This document shows, in pieces, positions 41,537-50,554 of a stretch of 64,000 nt of DNA. The position numbers and the translations under genes are program-made. The notes under the pieces were generated by a model. That model searched no databases. It had not been told where the DNA came from and worked only from the letters and a program-made list of their open reading frames with translations. The DNA is from an uncultured Bacteroidia bacterium (GTDB lineage Bacteria; Bacteroidota; Bacteroidia; Bacteroidales; UBA932), in NCBI GenBank assembly GCA_902780935.1, contig CACZHP010000004.1:1-64000 (forward strand), read 5' to 3'. Every line of letters starts with the position of its first letter. The stretch's first letter is position 1.

Positions 41537-42760
41537 TTAAATGGCTACTGAAAAACGTTCACTGATTTTACTATCAAGCACTTTTGTGTCGGCATCAATC
41601 TTATCATCGGTGACTTTTGCATAAATCTGGGTAGTAGTAATCTCAGCATGTCCCAACATCTTACTGACCGTTTCCAAAGGCACGCCGTGTGAGAGGGTAA
41701 TCTCCGTAGCGTATGTGTGCCTTCCTGCATGAAAGACGATTCTACGCTCTATACCGCACATCTTGGCAATCACCTTCAACTGACGATTCATTTCCGAATT
41801 GCTATACATCGGAAGAAGTTTGCCGTCAGAATCCACATCGCGATACTTGTCTATTATGTAGATAGGAATATCCAGCAAAGGCACCTCATAATCTATCTTG
41901 GTCTTCTTACGAGAGGTCTTTATCCATAGCGTGCCATCTTCATCTGTTGCTAAATCCTCCTTGGTCAGCATACACATATCACCGTAAGGGATACCTGTAT
42001 AGCAAGAGAATAAGAAGAGGTCTCGTATGTGGTACAACTTGGCATTATGAAGTGGAGTGGTCATCATCAGTTGCAGTTCCTCTGTGGTCAGATATTTCTG
42101 CTCTCTCTTCGGACGCTCCGCCTCATAGCCCCAGAATGGATTGGTAGTAAGAATGCCATCGGCAATAGCTTCACCGATAATAGTCTTGAAGTTCGTTGTC
42201 AATTGCTTGATGGTACCCAATGCCAAATGGCACTCGGTACGCAAGTGGAGGTCGTACTTGTCGATAAACGAGCGATCCAATGCCGTAAAGGGAATATCTG
42301 TTAACTTGTACTTCTCATTCAAGAACTTTTCGATATGTTGGTATGCGTACTTGTAGGCACGCAGAGTTCCTGCAACACGATTTACGCCCACACGCTTTTC
42401 AAAATTCTTGATGAAGGCACGAAAATAACTCATCAAGGTCTCTTGACCTGATGCCATACCCAATAGAAGGCATTTCACATCTTTTGCCGTTACAATATCG
42501 TGTATGGCTATCTGCTCCTGAAAGATGGAGAGTGCCGTGGCACGAATCTCATCCAACTGACGATTGATCTCTCGGGCAGCTACACTCTTACCTGTAGCAC
42601 GACCTGAGTGCCACATCGTATGAGGCACCGACATCTTCAAACTGAATGCCGCTTCGGAGTATTTTCCGACGGTCAATCTCGCCATCACAGGGCAATTGCC
42701 TTTGGCATCCGCTTCGCTCTTTTTGAGGTAGAACGCCACCTTTACATTTACTTGATTCAT
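41537..42760 (-). CDS. Tyrosine recombinase (integrase) 2
   Basis: The 407-residue protein has the same family architecture: N-terminal Arm-binding part (MNQVNVKVAFYLKKSEADAKGNCPVMARLTVGKYSEA), core-binding domain and catalytic FHAGRHTYATEI / LETVSKMLGHAEITTTQIYAKV with nucleophile Tyr. The first Arg position reads CYTGIPYGDM (Pro instead of Arg). It lies at the end of the ICE with a -7 element just upstream. Which of the two enzymes is the main integrase is not clear. Confidence 0.9.
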   Translation of the reverse strand: MNQVNVKVAFYLKKSEADAKGNCPVMARLTVGKYSEAAFSLKMSVPHTMWHSGRATGKSVAAREINRQLDEIRATALSIFQEQIAIHDIVTAKDVKCLLLGMASGQETLMSYFRAFIKNFEKRVGVNRVAGTLRAYKYAYQHIEKFLNEKYKLTDIPFTALDRSFIDKYDLHLRTECHLALGTIKQLTTNFKTIIGEAIADGILTTNPFWGYEAERPKREQKYLTTEELQLMMTTPLHNAKLYHIRDLFLFSCYTGIPYGDMCMLTKEDLATDEDGTLWIKTSRKKTKIDYEVPLLDIPIYIIDKYRDVDSDGKLLPMYSNSEMNRQLKVIAKMCGIERRIVFHAGRHTYATEITLSHGVPLETVSKMLGHAEITTTQIYAKVTDDKIDADTKVLDSKISERFSVAI

Positions 42761-42778
42761 AACTCTTTACTTTGGTTG

Positions 42779-42786
42779 CAAAATTA
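42779..42786 (-). promoter_or_regulatory. -7 element for the integrase operon
   Basis: The minus strand reads TAATTTTG followed by C, 18 nt upstream of the integrase ATG at 42760. It is flanked by TACTTT/AAAGTA inverted arms (42769-42792). Confidence 0.5.
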
Positions 42787-43155
42787 AAGTATAAAGAGCA
42801 AATGAAAGGCATGAATAATATAGCGGAATATAGAATAAAGTACTATGCCCCAATATCTGAGCCTATATTTTTTCTCACCTCAAGAAAAAATGCTTACCTT
42901 TGTCATAGCAAAGATTGGAAAATACGCGTTCTTTGAGGCGGTTATTGGGATGCCGATGGAGATTAAGAACCATTTTTCTGACCGATTTTTGCCCTCAAAA
43001 AAGGCAACGGATTAGTAGCAAATCTACATATTAACTCATCTATATACGGTCTTTCAGGACCGCATTACAACCACGGAAGCCCGTTGCGTATTAAACAATC
43101 TACCAACGAATTGCATTATTTCCCAATTTCCTGCCTTTTTCTCGCGAGTTCTTCT
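42787..43155. other. Gene-free ICE/chromosome junction region
   Basis: No gene is seen. The stretch holds a plus-strand TACCTTTG (42895-42902), close to the GTANNTTTGC core used by IntDOT-type recombinases and also to a promoter -7 box, and a short CGGTC/GACCG hairpin near 43047-43062. Composition changes to GC-rich host DNA after about 43140. The exact attachment site cannot be fixed without the other end. Confidence 0.4.
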
Positions 43156-43163
43156 TATATTTG
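43156..43163 (+). promoter_or_regulatory. -7 element directly before the beta-galactosidase ATG
   Basis: TATATTTG ends only 3 nt before the ATG at 43167, so the predicted start of transcription falls at or just after that ATG. Either the mRNA is leaderless or translation starts at the ATG at 43194. Confidence 0.45.
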
Positions 43164-43166
43164 AAT

Positions 43167-45605
43167 ATGTTTAAACTTCATCGACTGACCATAATGGCCG
43201 CCCTGTTGGCGGCGATATCGCTCCCCTCATCCGCCCAACCGGCCGGAAGAGTATCCTTCAACGAAGGTTGGACCTTTACCAAAGACGGCAAGTCAAGGAC
43301 TGTGGACCTTCCCCACGACTGGGGTGTGGACGGACCGTTCAATATCAGTTACCCCGGTGAGACCGGCAAACTCGAATGGTGGGGCAAGGCGGAATACACC
43401 AAGACCCTAACTGCCCCGGCGGCGACCGACCCGTCATCCCCGGCCACGACCGGGGATCTCTACCTTCTGGACATCGACGGCGCGATGTCGTGGGCGAAGG
43501 TATTCTGCAACGGCAATCTTGTGACAGAATGGCCTTACGGCTACGCCTCATTCAGGGCCGACCTGACCCCATATATTAAAGAAGGAGACAACGAGATCAA
43601 GATAACCCTCGACAATCCCGAAGAGTCGAGCCGTTGGTATCCTGGCGGAGGAATATACCGCAACGTCTGGTTGACAGTAGCCCCGGCCGTCGGGGTCGCC
43701 CATTGGGGGACTTATATGACCACCAAGGGGGACAAGGCCTCTTTACGGATCAGCCTTCGCAATCCCGGAGAACCAGCGGAAGGAATTGTCCGTACGGAAA
43801 TATTTGAATATGACGGAAATACCGTTATCGCATCCGCAGAGACTCCCGTCAAATCCATAACCGACTCCACGGTCGTCACCCAGGAATTCGACCTCCCCGG
43901 TGCCGCCCGCTGGAGCCCCGACCATCCGAACCTCTACCGCGCCGTCACCACAGTCATCCCTATGGAAGCCGGAGCGGCTGCCGAGGCCTACATCACCGTC
44001 TTCGGACTGAGGGATCTGGAGTACCGGGAAGACGGGCTGTACATCGACGGAGTCAAGACCTTCCTCAAGGGAGTGTGTCTCCACCACGACGCCGGAGCCC
44101 TCGGAGCAGTCTGGAACAACACGGCATGGGAGAGACGCCTCAAGATGCTCAAGGAAATGGGCTGCAACGCCATCCGTACCTCCCACAATCCCCCTGCCCC
44201 CGAACTGCTCGACCTCTGCGACCGCATGGGATTCGTCGTGATGGACGAGCTGACGGACACCTGGACCGTCCCGAAGAAGCCCAACGGCTACGCCCTCCTG
44301 TTCAACGACTGGGCTGAGAAAGACCTTAAGGCCATGATCCACCGGGACCGCAACCATCCTTCCGTGATCCTTTGGAGCATCGGCAACGAAACCGGGGAGC
44401 AAGGCTATCCCAACCTTTACCATATTCCGGCCCGCCTTACGGAAATATGTCATACTGAGGATCCCACGAGACTTACCACCTTCGGCTCCGACAACCCATG
44501 GGCCTCCGAGCAGGAGTTCCGCAACACGATGGATGTCTATGGTTTCAACTACAAGCCCCACCTCTACCATAAATTCCACGAGGCCAATCCAGGGAAGCTC
44601 TATCTCGGCAGCGAGACCGCCTCGACCATCAGCACGAGGGGCAAATATTTCTTCCCCATTGAAGAAGATCCCCGAGGCAAAGAACACAGCGAGATAGACT
44701 TCCAAGTCAGCTCATACGACCTTCACACAGTTCCGTGGGGCCAAATCCCGGAGCAGGAATGGAAACTCGAGGACGAGAATCCATCCTGTCTCGGAGAGTT
44801 CGTCTGGACTGGTTACGACTATCTCGGCGAACCCACTCCCTACAACCGTGATCTGACCATCCTGACCAACTTCCACGACCCTGAGGCAAAGGCCAAGGCT
44901 GAGAAGGAACTTGCTGAAAAAGGCTCTGTCAAGACGCCCTCCAGAAGCTCGTATTTCGGAATAATAGACCTGGCCGGATTCCCGAAGGACCGCTACTGGC
45001 TGTACCAGGCAAGGTGGTCTGAAAAGACTGTCCTTCACTTGCTTCCGCATTGGAACTGGCCCGGACGCGAGGGTGAGGTTACCCCGGTTCATGTCTATAC
45101 CAACTGCGACAAAGTGGAGCTGTTCGTCAACGGCCAGTCCAAAGGAATACTCGAAAGGGCCGACAAGCAGTACCGCCTCCGCTGGGACGACGTGGTTTAC
45201 CAGCCCGGTAAGATTGAGGCCGTCGGCTGGAAAGACGGTAAGAAGGTGACCAGGGAGACAATAAAGACTTCCGGACCGGCGGCCAAGATCAAGACCCGCC
45301 TTGAGAAAGGCTTCGGGGAAGGCGACCTGTATTACATTGACGTCAAGCTGACTGACAAGAAGGGCAACTTCGTCCCAACCGCTTGCGACGAGCTGAAATT
45401 CAGCGTGACAGGCCCAGGAGAAATCCTGGCCGTGGACGCCGGTGACCCGACTTGCCTAACGCCTTTCCATTCCGACACGATAAAGGCCTTTGGCGGACTC
45501 GCCTCGGTGATAATCAAAGCCAAGCCCGACGCGAAAGGCAAGATCGTGGTGACAGCCACCTCTGAAAACCTCAAAAAATCCAGAATCAAAATCAAAACCA
45601 AATGA
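43167..45605 (+). CDS. GH2 beta-galactosidase-type glycosidase
   Basis: The product is 812 residues from the ATG at 43167, with a signal peptide (LTIMAALLAAISLPSSAQ). A GH2 sugar-binding domain (about 25-175) is followed by an Ig-like domain and TIM barrel. The acid/base Glu is in WSIGNETGEQGYP and the nucleophile Glu in LYLGSETAST. C-terminal beta domains of the DUF4982 kind follow (from about 620). It releases terminal beta-linked sugars in the periplasm. An in-frame palindromic insert lies at 43436-43457. It overlaps the next gene by 4 nt. Confidence 0.9.
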   Translation: MFKLHRLTIMAALLAAISLPSSAQPAGRVSFNEGWTFTKDGKSRTVDLPHDWGVDGPFNISYPGETGKLEWWGKAEYTKTLTAPAATDPSSPATTGDLYLLDIDGAMSWAKVFCNGNLVTEWPYGYASFRADLTPYIKEGDNEIKITLDNPEESSRWYPGGGIYRNVWLTVAPAVGVAHWGTYMTTKGDKASLRISLRNPGEPAEGIVRTEIFEYDGNTVIASAETPVKSITDSTVVTQEFDLPGAARWSPDHPNLYRAVTTVIPMEAGAAAEAYITVFGLRDLEYREDGLYIDGVKTFLKGVCLHHDAGALGAVWNNTAWERRLKMLKEMGCNAIRTSHNPPAPELLDLCDRMGFVVMDELTDTWTVPKKPNGYALLFNDWAEKDLKAMIHRDRNHPSVILWSIGNETGEQGYPNLYHIPARLTEICHTEDPTRLTTFGSDNPWASEQEFRNTMDVYGFNYKPHLYHKFHEANPGKLYLGSETASTISTRGKYFFPIEEDPRGKEHSEIDFQVSSYDLHTVPWGQIPEQEWKLEDENPSCLGEFVWTGYDYLGEPTPYNRDLTILTNFHDPEAKAKAEKELAEKGSVKTPSRSSYFGIIDLAGFPKDRYWLYQARWSEKTVLHLLPHWNWPGREGEVTPVHVYTNCDKVELFVNGQSKGILERADKQYRLRWDDVVYQPGKIEAVGWKDGKKVTRETIKTSGPAAKIKTRLEKGFGEGDLYYIDVKLTDKKGNFVPTACDELKFSVTGPGEILAVDAGDPTCLTPFHSDTIKAFGGLASVIIKAKPDAKGKIVVTATSENLKKSRIKIKTK
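43436..43457 (+). repeat. REP-like palindrome inside the GH2 gene
   Basis: ATCCCCGG (43436-43443) and CCGGGGAT (43450-43457) form a perfect 8-bp stem. It encodes part of ATDPSSPATTGDLY, a loop in the sugar-binding domain. Sequences of the type GTCATCCCCGG...CCGGGGATCTC are common interspersed repeats in Bacteroidetes and other genomes. Confidence 0.55.
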
Positions 45606-48109
45606 ATATGAAACGAGCTTTATTGATTGGAGCGACATTGCTGCTCAGCCTAGCAGCTCTCGGACAGGAGAAGGTGACGAAAGCCAATTACGCCCTCGCC
45701 GAGAGGTTCTCCGCCAAGAGGGTGAACAACATGGTATTCTCGACAAGGGTCCAGCCACGTTGGTTCAAGGACGGGGACCGGTTCTGGTACGAGTGGCAGT
45801 CGCCCCAAGGGACCAATTATTACATCGTGGATCCAGTCAAGGGGACTAAGACAGAAGTATTTGACCTTGAGAGGCTTGCTATGGATTTGACTGAGATTGT
45901 CAAGGATCCGTTCGACGCCCAGCATATTCCTATTACCGGACTGAAACTCAAGGACGACAAGGTGTTCACTTTCGACATCCGCAGCACCCAGGACAAGGTC
46001 GAGAAACCCGATACCACCAAGGCCAAGAAAGGCGGACTGGAAAGACGGGAAGGCGGCCCCGGAAGGCCGGGAGCAGGTCCGGGAAGACCTGAGAAGAAAG
46101 TCTTCCACTTCGAATATGACTTCGCCTCAAGGACTCTTAAGGACGTGACTGAGGAAAAGGAAAATGAGGAGCAGAAGTATCCCATGTGGGCTTCCGTCTC
46201 CCCTGACGGAACCATGGGAGTCTATGCCAAGAACTCAAATCTCTGGATCATGGACTCCACGAACCTGCGGAAGGCCGCAAAGGATCCCAAGGACAGCACG
46301 ATCGTTGAGTACCAGCTCACAAAGGACGGGATCAAGCAATTCGGTTTCGGCTACGGGAACTATTCCGGCGACACGGAAACCGACACCACCCGGCGCTCCA
46401 ATCCGGGAGAGCTGCTTTGGTCTCCCGACTCTAAGAGATTTGCGACGAGTAAGTGGGACACCAGGAAACTGGACGACCTCTGGGTAATCAACTCTGTCAG
46501 TTCCAAGCGTCCGAAACTGGAGACTTACAAGTACCAGATGCCTGGAGAGCCGGGGCCGAAAGGGTATCTTTATGTGTTCACCCTCAATGGCTTGGAAGCA
46601 ACCTGCAAACAAATCAAGGTTGATGCCTTCAAGGACCAGGACTTCAGCATCCAGAGGGGCCGCAGGCTGGCCAAAGACAGCTACAACGACTACTATTCAA
46701 GCAAATGGCTGGGCGATGAGACCGGTTTTTACCTTCTCAGGCAGAGCCGTGACATAAAACGGATAGACCTCTGCTGGGTTGGTGTCGGAGCCGACTCGGC
46801 CAAAGTGATTATCCCCGAGCGTTCCAACACCTACATCGAGACACGTACCCCCTACCTCCTCAAAGGTGGCAAGGAGATGATCTGGTGGTCCGAGCGCAAC
46901 GGCTGGGCAAACCTCTATCTCTACAAGAGCGACGGAACGCTCGTGAGGAAGATCACCGACGGAGCCTTCCATGTCGAGAACGTGCTGGGAGTCAATGAGA
47001 AGGAAGGATATGTCCTGCTCAGCGCCTGTGGCGTGCAGAAGGATGAGAACCCTTACCAGATGCACACCTACAGGGTTCCCCTCACCGGTGGAGCGCTCCA
47101 GAAACTGGACATGGACGACATGGATGTGCTCTCCACCGCCAGCGACGATGCCAAATATTTCGTGGCCAACTATTCAAGGGTTGACTACACTCCCGGAGTA
47201 GCGCTCTATGGAGCGGCCGGAAAGAAGATTCTCGACCTTGAGACCGCTGACCTGAGCCTGTTGTTCGAGGCCGGCTACAAATTCCCGGAGCGGTTCAAAG
47301 TCAAGGCCGCAGACGGGGTGACCGACCTTTACGGAGCCATGTACAAACCCTACGACTTCGACTCCACAAAGGTCTATCCGATCTGCGACTATGTCTATCC
47401 CGGACCGCAGGTCGAAGCCAACAATATCTCCTGGAGCAAGGGATTCACGAGGACAGACCGTCTGGCCCAGCTTGGAATTATCGTGATCACCGTGGGTAAC
47501 CGCGGCGGCCACCCCAACCGATCGAAATGGTACCACAACTACGGCTACGGCAACCTTCGTGACTATGGCCTCGAGGATCAGAAATACGCCATCCAGCAGA
47601 TCGGAGCCCGCTGCCCCTTCGTCGATCTTGAGCGTGTCGGAATACACGGCCACTCCGGCGGCGGATTCATGAGCACAGCGGCGATCCTGAAATATCCCGA
47701 CTTCTTCAAGGCGGCCGTCTCCTGCGCCGGCAACCACGACAACAGCATCTACAACCGCTGGTGGAGCGAGCAGCACCACGGCATTTTGGAGAAAGTGGAT
47801 AAAGGCGACACCACCTTCGTTTATCACATCGACACCAACCAGGAACTGGCCAAGAACCTCAAGGGCCACCTGATGCTGGTCCACGGAGACGTGGACAACA
47901 ACGTCCACCCGGCCAACACGATCCGCGTCGTCAACGCCCTGATCAAGGCCAACAAGCGTTTCGACATGCTCCTCCTTCCGGGCCAGAGGCACGGTTTCGG
48001 CGACATGAATGAATATTTCTTCTGGAGGATGGCCGACTACTACTCTGAGTGGCTAATCGGTGACTCCGAACGATCTAAAGTGGACATAGTCCAGCTGAAT
48101 AATGACTAA
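45602..48109 (+). CDS. Prolyl oligopeptidase family S9 (DPP IV-like)
   Basis: The 835-residue secreted peptidase has a signal peptide (LLIGATLLLSLAALGQ) and an N-terminal DPP IV beta-propeller (about 60-560). The C-terminal alpha/beta-hydrolase has Ser685 in HGHSGGGFMS, Asp in LVHGDVDNNVHPAN and His in PGQRHGFGD. It removes dipeptides, often Xaa-Pro, in the periplasm. A Gly/Pro/Arg-rich insert (about 140-165, GGPGRPGAGPGRPEKK) is unusual for the family. The start overlaps the GH2 stop; an ATG at 45608 is also possible. Confidence 0.9.
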   Translation: MNMKRALLIGATLLLSLAALGQEKVTKANYALAERFSAKRVNNMVFSTRVQPRWFKDGDRFWYEWQSPQGTNYYIVDPVKGTKTEVFDLERLAMDLTEIVKDPFDAQHIPITGLKLKDDKVFTFDIRSTQDKVEKPDTTKAKKGGLERREGGPGRPGAGPGRPEKKVFHFEYDFASRTLKDVTEEKENEEQKYPMWASVSPDGTMGVYAKNSNLWIMDSTNLRKAAKDPKDSTIVEYQLTKDGIKQFGFGYGNYSGDTETDTTRRSNPGELLWSPDSKRFATSKWDTRKLDDLWVINSVSSKRPKLETYKYQMPGEPGPKGYLYVFTLNGLEATCKQIKVDAFKDQDFSIQRGRRLAKDSYNDYYSSKWLGDETGFYLLRQSRDIKRIDLCWVGVGADSAKVIIPERSNTYIETRTPYLLKGGKEMIWWSERNGWANLYLYKSDGTLVRKITDGAFHVENVLGVNEKEGYVLLSACGVQKDENPYQMHTYRVPLTGGALQKLDMDDMDVLSTASDDAKYFVANYSRVDYTPGVALYGAAGKKILDLETADLSLLFEAGYKFPERFKVKAADGVTDLYGAMYKPYDFDSTKVYPICDYVYPGPQVEANNISWSKGFTRTDRLAQLGIIVITVGNRGGHPNRSKWYHNYGYGNLRDYGLEDQKYAIQQIGARCPFVDLERVGIHGHSGGGFMSTAAILKYPDFFKAAVSCAGNHDNSIYNRWWSEQHHGILEKVDKGDTTFVYHIDTNQELAKNLKGHLMLVHGDVDNNVHPANTIRVVNALIKANKRFDMLLLPGQRHGFGDMNEYFFWRMADYYSEWLIGDSERSKVDIVQLNND

Positions 48110-48165
48110 CCTTTTTCATCCTCAACGAAGCTAAGGGTCTAAATATCGCACAGAAGGACATTCAG

Positions 48166-48214
48166 CCAGCCCTTTTTTGGCAATCAAAAGCCGAAAAGGG
48201 CTGGTTGTTTTTTA
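48166..48214 (+). terminator. Intrinsic terminator after the peptidase
   Basis: CCAGCCCTTTT (48166-48176) and AAAAGGGCTGG (48194-48204) form an 11-bp stem, followed by TTGTTTTTT. Confidence 0.85.
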
Positions 48215-48256
48215 ACTTTCGGCAGTATTTCGCATCCTTTAAGTGAAGAGGTGATT

Positions 48257-48757
48257 ATGACAAGAGACGAATTTGAACATACCTGCTCGACTATCCAAGG
48301 CGATCTTATCGCATTGGCAAGGCGGTTCAGACGCGCCGTCGGAGGACCGGAGGAGGCGGAAGACATCGTCCAGGAGGCCTTGATCGTTCTTTGGAAACTC
48401 TCAGAGAGAGGATATCCGGTCAGAGACTGCAAAGCGCTCGCCATCAAAATCACCAAGAATATCTGCCTCGCGAGACTCAGGAAAAGAAATGCTGAGATCC
48501 TGCCGATAGATGGACTTCAGATTGAAGGAGGATTATCAGCCGAAGAGAGAGTGGAAACAACTGACAATCAGCGAATCAAAGAGTCTGTTTATGGGCAGTT
48601 GAGCAAAAGCCAGGCCGAGTATTTGACCCTCCGCAGCGAGGATGGGCTTTCGCTTGACCAGATCGCCGAAAAAACCGGGAAACCAAAATCCAGTATAAAA
48701 GTCTTAATGTCAATCGCAAGAAAAAAGATTTGGGAGCAATTAAAAAAGAAGTTGTGA
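48257..48757 (+). CDS. ECF-type sigma-70 factor, module 1
   Basis: The product is 166 residues from the ATG at 48257 (MTRDEFEHTC), chosen by comparison with the paralogue at 53998. Region 2 is AEDIVQEALIVLWKLSERGYPV and region 4 is LTLRSEDGLSLDQIAEKTGKPKSSIKVLMSIARKKI. It directs RNA polymerase to envelope-related promoters, probably held by the next gene product. It is 2 nt upstream of the anti-sigma-like gene. Confidence 0.9.
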   Translation: MTRDEFEHTCSTIQGDLIALARRFRRAVGGPEEAEDIVQEALIVLWKLSERGYPVRDCKALAIKITKNICLARLRKRNAEILPIDGLQIEGGLSAEERVETTDNQRIKESVYGQLSKSQAEYLTLRSEDGLSLDQIAEKTGKPKSSIKVLMSIARKKIWEQLKKKL

Positions 48758-48759
48758 AT

Positions 48760-49158
48760 ATGAATACAGAGATAACAACAGAAGATATTGAGAGACAATA
48801 TCTTTCAGATGAAGCCGCCGCCGAGTTCGACAGGATTGTCGGGCGACACGAAAAGAGACTCCGAAGGAAAAGACTTTCCCTCTTGGCCGGAGGAATCGCC
48901 GCCGCAATGATAATCTCCCTTATGGTGACACGGCCATGGGTGTCAAATAATAAAAGACAAATCAACCCGATGGTTATCGCCAATGGGATCGAACGCCTCA
49001 TGGACCTTTCTCCTGAAGAAATAGTTTCGGTACAAGCTATTCCAAAGGGGAATCAAGTTTTCCTCACAGCCAGCATGAAAGATGGCAGCAAATGCTCTTT
49101 CATAATGACAACTGACAAGGATGATTCATCTATTCACTTGATAGCAAACTCCTTATAA
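48760..49158 (+). CDS. Membrane anti-sigma-like protein, module 1
   Basis: The 132-residue product has a short cytoplasmic N-terminus (EDIERQYLSDEAAAEFDRIV), basic region and one membrane helix (about 45-62, LLAGGIAAAMIISLMV). A periplasmic domain (GIERLMDLSPEEIVSVQAIPKGNQVFLTASMKDGSKCSFIM) follows. It resembles FecR-less anti-sigma factors and is clearly paralogous to 54495-55028. The start at 48760 avoids a 28-nt overlap with the sigma gene. Confidence 0.75.
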   Translation: MNTEITTEDIERQYLSDEAAAEFDRIVGRHEKRLRRKRLSLLAGGIAAAMIISLMVTRPWVSNNKRQINPMVIANGIERLMDLSPEEIVSVQAIPKGNQVFLTASMKDGSKCSFIMTTDKDDSSIHLIANSL

Positions 49159-49161
49159 ATT

Positions 49162-49614
49162 ATGATTATGGGACTGTCTCTTCTTACGACCATCGTCTCC
49201 CTGACCTTGATCTCCGGCGCTGTCACAGCACCCCCGGACACTATTCATCAATATGTCATAGACAGAAGTTATGTGCCCGATTTCGACGGAACGCAATTGG
49301 TTGGGAAATCCATCGTCTCTTATCAAATTGTCACCGCACCGTCTGATAAGAATAACTCAATTATCAAGATGCATGTCATCAACACCTCCAGCATTGAGAA
49401 ACCGCTAATCTTTGTTGACAATATTGGTTATACCCCTGAAGAGTACGACAAAATTAAAGCCTCGCTAGCAGGCAAAATAAAAAGCATTTCCGTGTATAGA
49501 GGTGTCAAGGAAGGTATAGACATGCCTGTATCGGCCAAGAACATAGAATTAATAAAAAAGAATCTGGACAATTCAAGAAGCATAATTGTAATTGAGACCA
49601 AAAACAATAAATGA
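49162..49614 (+). CDS. Secreted plug-like protein, module 1
   Basis: The 150-residue exported protein has a signal near residues 5-24. The mature part contains DTIHQYVIDRSYVPDFDGTQLVGKSIVSYQIVTA and IFVDNIGYTPEEYDKIKASLAGKIKSISVYRG, similar in pattern to a TonB plug (name-a-residue, then ...I.SI.V). It is paralogous to 55053-55574. It may pass a signal to the anti-sigma-like neighbour (inference). It overlaps the GLPGLI gene by 4 nt. Confidence 0.65.
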   Translation: MIMGLSLLTTIVSLTLISGAVTAPPDTIHQYVIDRSYVPDFDGTQLVGKSIVSYQIVTAPSDKNNSIIKMHVINTSSIEKPLIFVDNIGYTPEEYDKIKASLAGKIKSISVYRGVKEGIDMPVSAKNIELIKKNLDNSRSIIVIETKNNK

Positions 49615-50531
49615 TGAGATGCGTATTCACTTTATCAGCTCTTCTGATGGCTTCAATCTTCGCCGACGCTCAGCACACAATTGTGACTTCTGAATCCGCA
49701 TTCGGCAAACACACGCTCTTCGAAGACAGCAAATCCCCGAGAAAGACCTTGAAAAGCGCCGACGGGAGAACAGTTGAAATCGAAGGAGAACCTGGTTACT
49801 CTTACAGCATAATCGACGAATGCAGGATCCAAGTCAAATACAAGATCTTCCTCGCATACACCGATACTCCCGAAAAAGGAATCGAAGATGACATGTTGCT
49901 CCAGATCGGAACAAACAAAACAAAGTATTATTCCACCCTTTTACATTCCTTTGACTCTCTGATGCAAGCACAGGCGAGTCCCGATGTCCACATTCTTCTC
50001 GCTCACGCCAATCCGGTCTATTTCCACAATGCCCTCTACACAGATATGGTCACTGGCAAGACCAACTTCGTCTGCCGTTTTGCGACAGAAGATTTCGAAT
50101 ACACCGAAATACCTCCAACTATCGATTGGACACTCTCCGAAGAGACAAAAGATATTTTAGGATACACTTGCACTAAAGCTACGGGCGGTTTCAGGGGAAG
50201 GACTTATGAGGCGTGGTTCACGGAAGAGATTCCGGTCTCCACCGGACCTTGGAAACTAAGGGGATTACCAGGGACTATTCTTTCAGCAAAAGACTCCGAA
50301 GGGCTCTGCGGCTTTGAAGCCGTTTCTGTCAAAAAAGGAGAAGGGGTTATCGAAAGACCTGAATACTTGTATTTCAGAATCAGCCGCGACAAATACTATT
50401 CGATGCTGAAACAGTTTTTCAATGCTCCATTGAGGTTTACCAGCATGCACATGAGCAGGGCTCCCGGGATAGTGATCACTCCTCCTGCAAAAGAGACCCC
50501 TCTTAGAAGTGTCGTACAGTTAGAGCGATAA
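49611..50531 (+). CDS. GLPGLI family protein
   Basis: The 306-residue secreted protein has signal MASIFADAQ. The family motif is present as KLRGLPGTILSAKDSEG, preceded by KDILGYTCTKATGGFRGRTYEAWFTEEIPVSTGPW. GLPGLI proteins are periplasmic or surface proteins of unknown function in Bacteroidetes, often beside a carboxypeptidase-like outer-membrane barrel as here. Start codons at 49611 and 49614 are both possible. Confidence 0.9.
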   Translation: MMRCVFTLSALLMASIFADAQHTIVTSESAFGKHTLFEDSKSPRKTLKSADGRTVEIEGEPGYSYSIIDECRIQVKYKIFLAYTDTPEKGIEDDMLLQIGTNKTKYYSTLLHSFDSLMQAQASPDVHILLAHANPVYFHNALYTDMVTGKTNFVCRFATEDFEYTEIPPTIDWTLSEETKDILGYTCTKATGGFRGRTYEAWFTEEIPVSTGPWKLRGLPGTILSAKDSEGLCGFEAVSVKKGEGVIERPEYLYFRISRDKYYSMLKQFFNAPLRFTSMHMSRAPGIVITPPAKETPLRSVVQLER

Positions 50532-50554
50532 CCTCCTGACAAACAGTTTATTAT

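Larger units (their letters stand above)
2028..42760. mobile_element. CTnDOT-type integrative and conjugative element (minimum extent)
   Basis: The element contains tra (E to Q except P), traA/B/D, mobA/B/C, topoisomerase III/Exc, PRTRC, rteA/B, three xis-like genes and two tandem integrases. The right end should lie just after the integrase promoter (42787-43150). The left end is not identified and may be beyond the window. Cargo includes the DUF4143 ATPase and RloAB. No antibiotic-resistance gene was recognised. Confidence 0.9.

Noticed and set aside
43743-44705. 320-residue minus-strand frame opposite the beta-galactosidase
   Set aside because: Antisense shadow; the GH2 motifs are on the plus strand.
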